From Oenanthe sinensis (taxonomy: Eukaryota; Streptophyta; Magnoliopsida; Apiales; Apiaceae): DNA of 64,000 nt. The notes beneath the pieces were generated by a model that saw only the letters and a list, made by a program, of their open reading frames with translations, did not search any database and was not told the DNA's origin. The DNA lies in NCBI GenBank assembly GCA_028671895.1, contig JAPMAC010000209.1, positions 23,272,501 through 23,336,500 on the forward strand. Reading direction: 5' to 3'. Below, one piece after another: positions 12,786 to 24,299 of this stretch. Positions within the stretch are counted from its first letter, which is position 1, and every line of letters starts with the position of its first letter. The position numbers and the translations under genes are program-made.

Positions 12786-13327
12786 GAATTATATTAGGCC
12801 GCACATAATGTATATCGACGTATCGCACTTATCATTATTTAGTTACAAAAATATTAGATGATAATATTTAGTACACATAATGTATAGTCATTTTATTATA
12901 GCAAAAGTACTTCACATCTTGTAACGCATTTAGAAATTCAGTTCGAGACTTACTTTTCTTATAGGTAGAATAGATTTACCAGTATTAATGAAATACAACG
13001 AATATCATAACCGACCGAAAAGGATGAAACTTGGAAGTCTCCAACATGGTATCACTACCGTAGATAGTCTGTAACACATTTTCATATTGTTACGATATTT
13101 TTTCAATATTCTATACTAAAAAACTTTCTCTATCCCTCTATCTTTCTCTTTTTATGTGTCTCTCTCTGTGTCACTCTCACACCCTCTATGTCTCTTTCTC
13201 TCAACCTATTTTCTCATGAACTTTTTCAAATCATCTACTTGTTAATAAGCATTTTCTTGATAAATATAGTGGTTGATGACGAGAAAAACACGTGGATAGA
13301 AATTCCAAAATTTAGTGACGACTATAT
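12786..13327. other. Short intergenic stretch
   Basis: No gene recognised. It contains a CT-rich run at about 13130-13205. Its last 60-70 bases form an open frame that continues across the neighbouring retrotransposon (see findings). Confidence 0.5.
13262..13327 (+). pseudogene. Left half of an unrecognised reading frame split by a Copia insertion
   Basis: A plus-strand frame here reads Asp-Asp-Glu-Lys, then Trp-Ile-Glu-Ile-Pro-Lys and Asp-Asp-Tyr up to the LTR. With one copy of the TATAT target duplication removed, it continues in frame right of the element (about 18104-18190) as Ile-Lys-Pro-Phe and onward for about 27 residues to a TAA. The family is not recognised. It may be a host or transposon-borne exon that the young element interrupted. 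Confidence 0.35.
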
Positions 13328-13617
13328 TGATAGCATATAATCTTCAATCTTATTATTTGTTTCCGTTAATAAGTTGATTTGGTCATAGCGTATGTTTAGG
13401 AAAGAATAAGGATAAAGGGTAGTTTGTTAAGGCCCATGAGTTTAGCTCCTAATTTCTAGCTTTTATTCATCTTTGTATTAGTATATATTGCACTGCATTA
13501 TCAATAAGAAAAGTCAGTCGTTTGGCGAGCATATTTGTGTGTGTTTACTTTGATAAAGATATCAAACAGATTATACATATACATATATTGCAGGTGTGAA
13601 GCTTTGTGATCCAATAT
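13328..13617 (+). repeat. 5' LTR of the young Copia element
   Basis: The LTR begins TGATAGCATA and ends near GATCCAATA. The same 290 bp recurs at 17810-18099 with one mismatch. The primer-binding site follows after 2-3 bp. Confidence 0.9.
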
Positions 13618-13619
13618 TG

Positions 13620-13631
13620 TGGTATCAGAGC
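13620..13631 (+). promoter_or_regulatory. Primer-binding site (initiator Met tRNA)
   Basis: TGGTATCAGAGC, just after the 5' LTR, is complementary to the 3' end of plant initiator methionine tRNA, the usual primer of Copia elements. Confidence 0.9.
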
Positions 13632-13644
13632 CTGGTTCATATCA

Positions 13645-16600
13645 ATGGCGACGAACGGAGAGACAAGCAAGAGTAAGGGAGGAAGCCTGGGTCTGAGTTA
13701 TCCCATGTTGTCAAGGAGTAACTACACAACGTGGTCCTTGAAGATGCGGGTATTCATGCAGGCTCATGAGGTTTGGGAAGCCATAGAACCTAGCGATCCA
13801 AAAGCGGTGATCGAGGTTAAGAAAGATAAAGTGGCATTGGCCATGATTTATCAAGGCATTCCAGAAGAGATGTTGCTGTCCATTTCAGAGAAGAAAACGG
13901 CGAAAGAAGCCTGGGAATCACTAAAGACCATGTGTCTTGGTGCAGATCGTGTAAAAACGGCGAGGGTGCAAACTCTGAAATCAGAGTTCGAGTCACTAAG
14001 TATGGGTGAAACGGAGCAGATTGATGAGTTCTATATGAAACTTAATGGAATTGTTACGACAATTCGAACACTAGGTGAGGACATGGCAGAGTCATATGTG
14101 GTGAAGAAATTGCTCAGGGCAGTTCCTTCAAGATTTCTGCAAATCACCTCGACGATTGAACAATTTGGTGATTTATAGAAGATGACTGTTGAGGAAGCCA
14201 TTGGTTCTCTAAAGGCACATGAAGAGAGACTAAAGGGACAAAATCAGAATCAAAGTGTGGGTGGACAATTGATGTTAACTCGGGAGGAATGGTCTAAGAA
14301 AGAAAGTGAAGAACAGAAGGTGTTACTCACCAGGGACGAGTGGTTGAAACAAAAGAAAGGAGGCAATAATGAAGGGACATCCAACTTAAGAGGAAGTCGA
14401 GATAAGAGAACAGTAAGGTGCTTTAACTGCAACATCCTTGGTCACTATGCTGCAGATTGTAGAAGGCCACGAAAGTTCAAGGGAAAACTACAAGAAGTGA
14501 ATGTAGCAGAGATAGATGATGATGAGCCAGCCTTGCTTCTGGCTGAACATAAGAAAGGAAAGGATATTATGATGTTGCAGCATGAGCACAATTCAAGACC
14601 AAGGATCTCGTCTGAAGGGGAAAAGAAGGAACTAGAGTCTGATATCTGGTACCTAGATAATGGTGCCAGCAACCACATGACTGGACAAAAATCGAAGTTT
14701 AAGAGCTTGGATGAGGGTGTCACTGGACAAGTCAAATTTGGAGATGGCTCGACCGTGCAAATTCAGGGAAAGGGATCGATTGGTTTTAAGTGCAAAAATG
14801 GAGAGGAGCAAATTGTCAATGAGGTATATTACATCCCATCTCTTTGTAATAATATTCTTAGTTTGGGACAGTTAACATAAGAAGGAAATGAGGTGGTAAT
14901 TAATGGAGAGTATCTACGTATTTATGATAAGAATAAAAGACTGTTAATGAAGGTTAAGAAATCATCTAACAGACTTTATAAGTTAAGTATTGAGACCTAC
15001 AGTTCTAGGTGTTTGTTATCGAAAGTGGAAGATGTATCTTGGTTATGGCATTCACGTCTAGGACATGTCAATTTTCAAGCGTTAGAGCTAATGTCAAGAA
15101 ATTAGATTGTTCGTGGCATGTCTAAGATTGTTCAACCAAAGAAGATCTGTCATGGATGCTTAATGTCAAAGCAAGTTAGAGGGTCGTTTCCAACCAAGGC
15201 TCGGTACAGTGCAAAGAAGTTGCTTGAACTTGTTCATGGGGATCTTTGTGGTCCTATACAACCTGAGACTCCAGCTGGAAATAAATATTTCTTTCTCTTG
15301 GTGGATGACTACAGTCGTGTAATGTGGGTGTATTTACTAAAAAATAAGAATGAGGCATTTGGTGCGTTTAAGAAATTCAGAGCAAAAGTTGAGAATGGGC
15401 CTGACAGAAGAGTGAAGGTGTTCAGAATAGATAGAGGTGGAGAGTTCACATCAAATGAGTTCAACACCTACTGTGAAGAGGCTGGAATCACTAGACACTA
15501 CACTGCACCCTATACACCGCAGCAAAATGGTGTTGTGGAACGAAGAAACAGGACCGTAGTGGAGATGGCAAGAAGTTATTTGAAAGAAAAACAGGTTCCT
15601 TTGTTCTTATGGGGGGAGGCAATTCGACATTCAGTATATGTTCTTAATAGACTTCCCACACGAGCTTTGACTGGAAAGACTCCCTACGAAGCTTGGGCAG
15701 AAAAGAAACCTGATATTGCACACATAAGAGTGTTTGGTTGCTTGGCTCATATGAAGGTACTTGGGCCTCAAAATAAGAAGTTAGATGATCGAAGTCTAAT
15801 GGTGATCAACTTGGGAAAGGAACCGGGCACTAAAGCTTATCGTCTATACGATCCAGAAGGAAAGCGAGTTTATGTTAGCAGGGATGTCAAGTTTGAAGAA
15901 GATAAGGCATGGCCTTGGAATTCTCAGTCTGCAGGAGAAACAAATACAACAGGTTTGTTTTCAGTGCTAGATATGAACACAGAAACTCAGCCAGGAGAGG
16001 AAACAGAGGTTGTGACTGATGATGATGATCTGGGAAGTCCAAACAGTCTAACTGAGGATGATCGTGGTAGTATCAATAGTCCAGTCACTGATGTGGCAAC
16101 TCTACCTCCACAACGAAGACACATGTCTGCTCTTAATCCGGATAATTATGATGATAGTACTGAACCTTTAAGGTTTAGGAACCTGGAAGAAGTGTACGCT
16201 GAAACAGAAGAAATGCAAGTGAATGAAGAGCTATTATTTGTTGGTGCTGATGAACCTGAGAACTACAAGAGTGCGGCAAGTAATCGAGATTGGAGAGCAG
16301 CTATGCAACGAGAAATTGAATCTATAGAGAAGAATGGGACTTGGAATTTGACAGAGGTGCCCTATGGTCACAAAGTTATTGGTTTAAAATGGGTGTATAA
16401 GCTTAAACGAGATGCAAATGGAAATGTAGTCAAGTACAAAGCAAGATTGGTCGCGAAGGGGTATGTTCAAGAGCAAGGAATTGATTTCAAGGAAGTATTT
16501 GCACCTGTCACACGTTTGGAAACAGTTAGATTGATATTGGCATTGGCAGCAAAAAATGGGTGGGAGGTACACCATATGGATGTGAAAACCGCATTTTTAA

Positions 16601-17793
16601 ATGGTGAGATTACTGAAGACGTATATGTTGCTCAACCAGAAGGGTTTGTGAAGGAGGGAAAAGAACACATGGTTTACAAGTTGGTGAAAGCATTGTATGG
16701 GCTTCGACAAGCTCCACGGGCGTGGTATACAAAACTCAACAATTGTCTTACTAAACTTGGTTTTGAGAGATGTCCATATGAACATGCTCTCTATACGAAG
16801 AAGATGGGAAGTGAAAGCTTGATTGTAGCAGTATATGTAGACGATCTCTTGGTTACTGGCACTAAAATGTCGCTCATAGAAAGTTTCAAGAAACAGATGT
16901 ATCAAGAGTTTGAAATGAGTGACTTAGGGAGACTGTCATACTACCTAGGAATTGAAGTTGAGCAAGGTGAAGGCTACATCGAGCTTAAACAGTCTGGTTA
17001 TGCTCGAAAGTTACTAGAAAAGGCAGGAATGGCTGGTTGCAATCCAACAAAATATCCCATGGATCCAAAGGAGTGCATAACGAAGGATGAACAAGGGAAA
17101 GTTGTGGATGCTACACAGTATAAAAGTTTGGTTGGAGGCTTAAGGTATTTAGTGCATACTAGGCCTGACATTTCGTACGCAGTTGGTGTTGTAAGTCGTT
17201 ACATGGAGAGACCAACTGTGATGCATCAGAATGCTGTAAAGAGGATTTTTCGTTACATACGTGGAACATTACAGTTTGGAATAGTCTACACAGAGAAGGG
17301 AGGTAATAATGTGCTGACAGGGTATTCAGACAGTGATTTAGCTGGCAATCTTGATGATCGAAAGAGTACTGGGGGAATGGTCTTCTACTTGAATGACAGC
17401 ATTGTGACTTGGGTTTCTCAGAAGCAAAGATGTGTAGCTCTTTCATCGTGTGAGGCAGAATTCATGGCAGCTACTGCAACGGCTTGTCAAGGGATTTGGC
17501 TACGAAATCTGATGAATCGGATAACTGATGACAAGCTAGGACCTGTGGTTATATGTGTGGATAATAAATCAGCAATTGACTTGGCAAAGAACCCAATTTT
17601 TCATGGACGAAGCAAACATATCGATATTCGATATCATTTTATTCGAGAGTGCATTGAACGAGGTGAGATTGTCATAGAGCATGTTAGCAGTGAGAATCAA
17701 CGGGCTGATGTACTGACTAAAGCTATGACTACTGTGAAGTTCGAGAGGATGCGTAAGTTGTTGGGTGTTAAGAATCTGATCAAACAAGATTAA
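13645..17793 (+). pseudogene. Copia gag-pol polyprotein with three in-frame stops
   Basis: The ATG at 13645 is preferred over an upstream frame start because it lies just after the primer site and opens the gag domain (Met-Ala-Thr-Asn-Gly). One frame runs about 1,380 codons. Gag has a CCHC knuckle (CFNCNILGHYAADC, about 14421-14462). Protease follows (WYLDNGASNHMTG, about 14647), then gag-pre-integrase (HSRLGHVNF) and integrase from about 15220 (HGDLCGP, VDDYSRVMW, the NGVVERRNR block). Reverse transcriptase covers about 16260-17000 (MDVKTAFLNGE, YVDDLLVTG). RNase H follows, with CEAEFMAAT and VDNKSAIDLAK, and the frame ends at TAA 17791-17793. Stops lie at 14176-14178 (TAG), 14878-14880 (TAA) and 15103-15105 (TAG), all in gag or around the protease. 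No frameshift was seen. Confidence 0.9.
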
Positions 17794-17809
17794 AGATTAC
17801 GAGGGAGAT

Positions 17810-18099
17810 TGATAGCATATAATCTTCAATCTTATTATTTGTTTCCGTTAATAAGTTGATTTGGTCATAGCGTATGTTTAGGAAAGAATAAGGATAAATG
17901 GTAGTTTGTTAAGGCCCATGAGTTTAGCTCCTAATTTCTAGCTTTTATTCATCTTTGTATTAGTATATATTGCACTGCATTATCAATAAGAAAAGTCAGT
18001 CGTTTGGCGAGCATATTTGTGTGTGTTTACTTTGATAAAGATATCAAACAGATTATACATATACATATATTGCAGGTGTGAAGCTTTGTGATCCAATAT
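17810..18099 (+). repeat. 3' LTR of the young Copia element
   Basis: This copy matches the 5' LTR apart from position 17899. It is preceded by the purine tract GAGGGAGA (17801-17808), the polypurine tract used to prime plus-strand synthesis. Confidence 0.9.
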
Positions 18100-18103
18100 A
18101 TAT

Positions 18104-18190
18104 TAGCGGTATTAAACCTTTCATACAAAATGTTGTTTCTAGATTCTACGCAAGTGATGAAATAACGTTACCTAGCTTGCAAGAAATGTA
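18104..18190 (+). pseudogene. Right half of the reading frame split by the Copia insertion
   Basis: In frame with the sequence left of the element, this reads about 27 residues, including Ile-Lys-Pro-Phe-Ile-Gln and Ser-Arg-Phe-Tyr, and ends at a TAA at about 18188-18190. The family is not recognised. Confidence 0.3.
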
Positions 18191-18199
18191 AAACTCGTA

Positions 18200-19960
18200 A
18201 ACGCAAACCTGGAAGCCATGAGATTGTAGTAGTCATAATTTGCTTGTAAATTCTAAAATATGACCTCTTTTTGTACATGAAGGCAGTTGATTCTTTTTTG
18301 GAGGAGTTAATTGTGTCGATATAACTTGCTAATAACTTTTACTACTACCAGCCTAAATACGATTCTGTTGAAGGGGCATGGGACTTGTCTCGGAAGACCC
18401 TCCTGGATCATACATCAGAGAAATGTGAAACCATATACATTTTAGTGCAACTACTCTAATTTATGATTTTTGAGCAATAGCTAGATATGTGATTTTAGTT
18501 TATTAGTTTATTATTTTAATTGATTTTAGTTAAAAATGTGGATTTGTTAAGTACTTGCTTTTTCTAGTAGCTAGGATACCATCTCATATTGCAGCACATT
18601 TCATTTTTCAGAAGTTCAATTCAAGGATTCTGAATTTTATATGGATTTGAACTATTTGGCTTATTGTGTATTGTTAAATTTTTTGGTAATACTTGTAATG
18701 TTTGTAGGTTGTGAATGTTCATGGCGGACCATTACGTAAGGCCACCACCTAGTGCACTAACATGTTAGGGGAACAAAAAAAATTATAAACATGCATTTTA
18801 TATATGTTTTAATTTTTTTTATAAGCTTAAAGAAAAAGGGCACCATTTCACCTAGAGCAGCCGAATCTTTAAAGCCGGCCTGTGAATAGTTTTATGGTCC
18901 TCCTGACTTTATCGAGACATTTTAGTAAAACTTTCCACGCATGATATTAAGAACTACATACATTACATAATATACATACTATAAACCTTAATATATAACC
19001 ATCAAAATAGCAACATAATATTTTTAGTATTAAATAAAAAATAATACTGACCAAGCAAGATAGTAACATCTGCAACCATGTCATATATGGTAATTGTACA
19101 TATTACATAGCAGAACAAACAAGTGGATAGTATAATGGTAGAAATAAAAATTAAACTACATTACAATGTTATTAATCTGGTTTGAAGTAGAATATTTGGG
19201 ACTTAAGATCTATATATATACCGTATAAAAACAATTAGACAATTCAAGATTATAATGTTAGTAATCAACATTGCATATAAGACTAAGTGCAGTAGAAGCA
19301 CCTTCTAACTCATTAGGGGTAAGGTAATCAGCTCAAACAATGGACCTCATTCTATGCATGAATTTTTTATTTGAAGATAAAATTGGGATCTGTCGTAAAA
19401 TAGCTTAATATCAACTTACGCCGAATTGCATTTTTTTTTTGTAAATTAGTTTCAAGATTTTTGTGGTAAATTCTCAAACAACACCACGTGTTCATCTCCA
19501 CCAAATTAAATATAATTTTAACAATTATTTTTAATTATATTAACATTAAAATTTTAATTTACGACAGAATTTAATCGGTCATAAATATAAAAAATTTACA
19601 AGATTATTGCCGCCTTATTCTATTATTCAAATATTTAATTTACGACAGAAAATCCTTCTATCATAAATACTAACAATAAATTTAATAATCGATAGTATAT
19701 TGGGGGTGCCCAATAAATAGTCCAATGCAATGTTGTGTAATGTATTATATTTTGGTTAAGTGATTATGGTGAGTTTCTCCCAACATGATTTCTTAATTAG
19801 CTACGAAACTAATATAAATACATTAATTTTATCAAAATTGTCATAAATTACAGTTGATAAATAAATATGTGATAAAAAAAATTCAATATAAATAGTTAAA
19901 TAATTTTAAATTAATAATGCACATTTTAAAATATTTCGGACATTGGTAACTCGGCCCTAA
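18200..19960. other. Intergenic stretch with short inverted words
   Basis: No gene seen. Between 19385 and 19655 the word TTTACGACAGAA or its complement CTGTCGTAAA occurs three times (about 19391, 19560 and 19640), as in subterminal repeats of small DNA transposons. I could not fix any ends. Confidence 0.4.
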
Positions 19961-20659
19961 TCGGTCCCCTATATATTACACTGAGTGCCCTGCAGAAATT
20001 CATTTCTCCAGCCGCCGCCTGATATTAAGAGCCTAAATTTATGATCTAGGTATTCCTTTCTCAACTATACTCCAACCTCTCGATCTACTTCACCGATAAA
20101 GGTATGTTCCGTCCTTAATTGAATAGTTAGTAGTCAGTTGTTTTTATTCTAGGGTTTTATGCTTTTATAATTTGATGTTGATTGTCCATACTCCATAGTT
20201 AGAGATGCATTGGTAAATTCATGATAGTTTTTGTTTAGATTTAATTTCTAGGGTTTTTCAATTATAATTTGTTAGATAAATTAATCGAGCTGCATTATTT
20301 GGTAGTTATTTTATTATCGGTTTGGGAAATTGAATTTCATTTGAAATTCTCTGAAAACATATTATATTTAGTATCAGTAAACTTCTGATCGATCTACTTA
20401 TTAGGGTTTCTGATTTGTTGCCTTGGTTTACTGAATAATGGATTAATTTGTTTTTTTTTTCATTTTCTAGAATTTTATGCATTGATGGTTCTGTATAATT
20501 AGAGATGCATATGATCAGTAGTTGATATTTATTTTATAGTTAGTATATATGTTGATTTATTTTCTAGGTTGTGGGATTTGTAGTATATCATTAACCTTTT
20601 CCTTAGCTTGTAATATATTTAATATCTGCTAGAATTTCTGATTAATGTTTGCTAATCAG
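19960..20659 (+). promoter_or_regulatory. Promoter, leader exon and intron of the eight-unit ubiquitin locus
   Basis: A TATA-like word (CTATATATTA, about 19969) is followed by a leader exon ending at 20101, a GT donor at 20102, and an AG acceptor at 20658-20659 (intron about 558 bp). The first ATG is at 20664. This is the standard plant polyubiquitin layout. The intron start resembles the paralogous locus at 8.3 kb. Confidence 0.65.
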
Positions 20660-20663
20660 AGAG

Positions 20664-22489
20664 ATGAAGATATTTTTTAGAACCCTTGTTGGCAAAGATA
20701 TCACTCTACAGGTTGATTTTCAACCACCATAGAAAATTTAAAGGCTATGATCCAAAACAAAGAAGGAATTTCTCCAGATCAGAAAAGGTTGCTCTTTGTC
20801 GGACAAGAACTGGAGGATGGCCGGATCCTTGCTGATTATAAAATCAAAAGAAAAGACATCCTCCATTTGATCATCCGTCGGAGTACACTGAGGGTGTCCA
20901 AGATGATCTTTGTTGAATTAAAGACAGGAAAGACTATCAGAGTTGAGGTTGATAGTTGTGATACCATAAAAGATGTTAAGTCTAAAATTCAGGATAGGGA
21001 AGGTTTTCCCAAATATCATCAGAGGCTGATATTTGAAGGTAGCGAACTGCAGGATGGCCATACTCTTGCTAATTATAACATTCGTACATGATCAAAATTA
21101 AACTTGTTTCTCCGCCTCATGCATATTTTGGTGAAGACCCAACCTCATGAAATCATTACCCTGGATTGCTATATATCTGACACAATTGAAAATGTTAAGG
21201 GTAAGATTTGGGATACTAAAGGTATCCCCCAAAACCATCAGATACTAATCTTTGGTGATAATCAGCTCGAAGATGGCTGCACTCTTGCTGATTATAACAT
21301 TCATGAAAGGTCAAAGCTCCTCTCATTTCAGTGCCTTTGTAGTACAATACAAATATTTGTGCAGACCCTTGCTGGAAATATTTTCAACGTTGAAGTCAAA
21401 GTATCTGACACAATTGATATTGTCAAAGCAAAGATTCAGAGAAAAGAAGGAATTCCTTCCGATCGTCAGTGTTTGACCATTGCTGATAGAGTGCTGGAGA
21501 ATAGCCGTACATTAGCTCATTATAATGTTCAGAACCAGTCAATCTCTTCTTGATTATCCATCATTGTGGTAGGATTCCAATCGTCATTAAAACTCAGACA
21601 GGCATGACAATATTCACTCTAGAGGTCGAAACTTTGGACACCATTGGTAAGGTTAAGTCGAAAATTCAGGACAACGAAGGTATTCCCCCACAGCAGCAGA
21701 CGCTGATCTTTGCTGGTAAATAAGCTAGAGGATGACCGTACTCATGCAGATTATAGAATCGAAAAGAAATCAATACTCTTATTGATTCCCTGTCCGTGTT
21801 CTATGATGCAGATTTTTGTCAAGACCCTTTATGGTAAGACCATCAGCCTTGAAGTCCAACGATATGGAAAAATTGAGAGTGTCAAGGAAAAGATTCAGGG
21901 TAAGGATGGAACTCCTCCACATCGTCAAACGCTGATCTTTGATAAAACACCGCTCGACGGTGGCTGCACCTGGGCTGATTATAATATTCAAAATGATTCA
22001 GAAATCCTTTTGATGAGCTGGCACTATGGTCCCATGCAGATATTTGTGAAAATCTTGGCTGGTAATACTCTTAGCTTTGAAGTTGATATAACTGACACCA
22101 TTGATGATGTTAAGGCTAGTATTCAGGACAAGGCAGGAATTCCACCGGACCATCAGATGCTGATATTTCGTGATAAACAACTCAAGGATGGCCATAACCT
22201 ATTTGATTGTAACATTAAAAACGAGTCAAGACTCCTCTTGGTTAGTTGCTTCTGTGAGAGAATACAGATTTTTGTGAGAACTCATTTGGGTCGAACCATC
22301 ACTCTTGAAGTCGAAGGATGTGACACAGTTGATAATGTTGGGGCAAAGATTCAGGTTTAGGAAGGAATTCCTGCTTATCGTCAGAGGCTGCTATTTTCCG
22401 GTAAACAGCTCCAGGGTGGCCGTACCATAACTGATTACAACATTCAGAAGGATTCAACTCTTCATCTTGCCATCCGTGTGAATGTGTGA
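20664..22489 (+). pseudogene. Diverged polyubiquitin-like locus, eight units, no Gly-Gly
   Basis: Eight head-to-tail ubiquitin-fold units start about every 228 bp (near 20664, 20892, 21120, 21348, 21576, 21804, 22032 and 22260), matching the 76-codon unit of polyubiquitin. Most keep the core: Met-x-Ile-Phe-Val at the start, Asp-Thr-Ile in the first helix, Gly-Ile-Pro-Pro, Leu-Ile-Phe, and Leu-Ala-Asp-Tyr-Asn-Ile. None keeps the terminal Arg-Leu-Arg-Gly-Gly needed for cleavage and conjugation; the last unit ends in Arg-Val-Asn-Val before TGA 22487-22489. Breaks: a one-base loss near 20720, TGA at 21089-21091 and 21551-21553, a compensated frame change across unit five, and TAG at 22358-22360. 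Apart from these, one frame runs through. This is probably a pseudogene, or a gene split into smaller ubiquitin-like proteins. Confidence 0.85.
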
Positions 22490-23915
22490 TAGTGTTATTC
22501 ATCTGCGCCTTGTTTTCTGGTCTGTGGTAAGAACTGGTGGAATTATATATGTTTTCTCAATGTGTAAGATGTTGTTAAGTGAACTTAAAAATGTTTGTGC
22601 TGTCTGAAACAATGGAAATAGTTCAGATTTGGTTTCGTGTGGCCATGGTTCTGGTGGAATTTTCTACCTGTCAGTTTGATTGTTTATGTATATACACTAG
22701 AAAGTGGTAATATTGTATATGATATGTTTGTTAATTATTTAATGTTGCAGATGTGATCTTATGTGATGCACACTTTCAGTAAATTACCTTACAACATCAA
22801 GGAAAATTGGTGATGCAAACCACTATTCCTACTCCTACATGTTTATTTATTAGAATAATCATTTCATTTTTTATGATTACTACTGAAAGCTATCACTATT
22901 ATTTCCTTTAATATTAGAGTTTCAATGCGTAATTTAAGTTTATCATTATTTTATTTTACCTATCGGGGTACTGTATTCGTGCTCTGTTAATGACGGGGAG
23001 ACAGAAGTAATACTAATGGTATAGACTTCTAGGTCTATAATACACCGAAAAATATTATTTGAATATCGTTGAGGCGAAAACCTAAAGATACTGAAAGAAT
23101 AAACATTCCAGGTATAGTTTCCGTCCTCACTTATATATTTTAAGATTCATATCTCTTTATATTCTTGACTCCCCCGTTGTTTTCTTGAACATTCGATTCT
23201 CTCATTCATGCAATGACTACTCGTCAAGATCATAGTAATTTTATTGAATATCACTACTTGATTTTTAAACATTTCACTATCCGAGATAGAATTTTCGAAT
23301 TATTTATTTCAGATTAATATTAATAATTAGTTTTTTTTGTTGACATCTTATCATTGAGATTATTCAAAAATTTCTTCAAATTATTCAAAAAGAAAAGAAT
23401 ACATTAATGTTAAAAATTACTATTGCGTTAATTAAATCTAGCTTGGTCCAATTAATGAGACTCGAAATCTATTTATTTATTAAAGTCATTATTAATAATA
23501 AAACCGTTAATCAACCTAATTAATATGTCCAAATAGAAGGCAACTATTGTAAAAATTAGTCTCCAAGACACAAAATCCAATAAGAAACATGTATTCTACA
23601 AGAAATGTCCCAGAACTTCCTCACCGAAGGAGGTGACTCACCCACCAAGTCTCGTAGTAGCCTAATCTAATCCGCCTAACCCCACATTCTCATAATTACG
23701 TTTCTGACTTGATTTTTTGTAACAGTGAAGATATATAGGCATTTTGTGAGGACCGAATATGTCATGAAACACGAGAACAGTAATTAAAACTCCATAACTC
23801 TTGACACTAGCTTTAATTACACCCTAAATTTTATTCCATAACCCATTTCTTTAAAGATTTATTATAATTAAAGATAAGTTGGTGTACATATGGGAACCAT
23901 TACATTCACCATATT
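22490..23915. other. Intergenic stretch downstream of the ubiquitin locus
   Basis: Sequence after the stop (to about 22750) is T-rich, as expected for a plant 3' UTR and terminator region, and includes many GTTTGT words. Beyond that I see no gene. Confidence 0.5.
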
Positions 23916-23916
23916 G

Positions 23917-24210
23917 CACCTACAAGAAATTGATTGAATAAAAGGTTATTCATTATCCCGCTACCTTAAAAGTGGAACTACAAATTTTAACTTGTGATTG
24001 GGAGGCACCACTTAGATAGCACTTTTTTATATGCTATGCAAGGAAGTTACTTACATAACATTGCTAAAGAAAACGCTATATAAGGTATTATAAAAAATGG
24101 ATAAAATAAATAGGAATTAAAAATAAATATTAAGATAGCGTTCATCTAATCAACCGCTATCTAAGTTTTAGCTTCTATAACATTTTGAGAAACGCTATCT
24201 AAGTAGACGT
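23917..24210. repeat. Candidate CACTA-type left subterminal repeats
   Basis: CACCTACAAGAAAT at 23917 is one base off the CACTACAAGAAA terminus of CACTA transposons. It is followed by repeated GATAGC/GCTATC words (AGATAGCACTTTTT near 24013, AACGCTATATAAGG near 24073, AGATAGCGTT near 24133, CGCTATCTAAG near 24161 and 24193). Such short inverted subterminal repeats are typical of the family. Confidence 0.4.
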
Positions 24211-24299
24211 ATTTTAAGTAATTATTTTTTATTTTTTAATGTTTTAAAACACTAAAATAGCATACAACTGTTTTTGATTTCATTTACATTACTATCTCG

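Larger units (their letters stand above)
13328..18099 (+). mobile_element. Complete young Ty1/copia retrotransposon
   Basis: Two 290-bp LTRs (13328-13617 and 17810-18099) differ at one position seen by eye (G at 13417, T at 17899). Between them lie a primer-binding site, one gag-pol frame and a polypurine tract. TATAT flanks the left end, and the AT-rich right flank starts with the same word, giving a likely 5-bp target duplication. The exact right end is uncertain by 2-3 bp because of the TATATA context. Near-identical LTRs mean recent insertion, but three in-frame stops make this copy non-autonomous. Confidence 0.9.

Noticed and set aside
16384..17787. Several minus-strand frames of 60-100 codons under the 13.3-kb element
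   Set aside because: They lie opposite the clear Copia pol frame and have no recognisable content.
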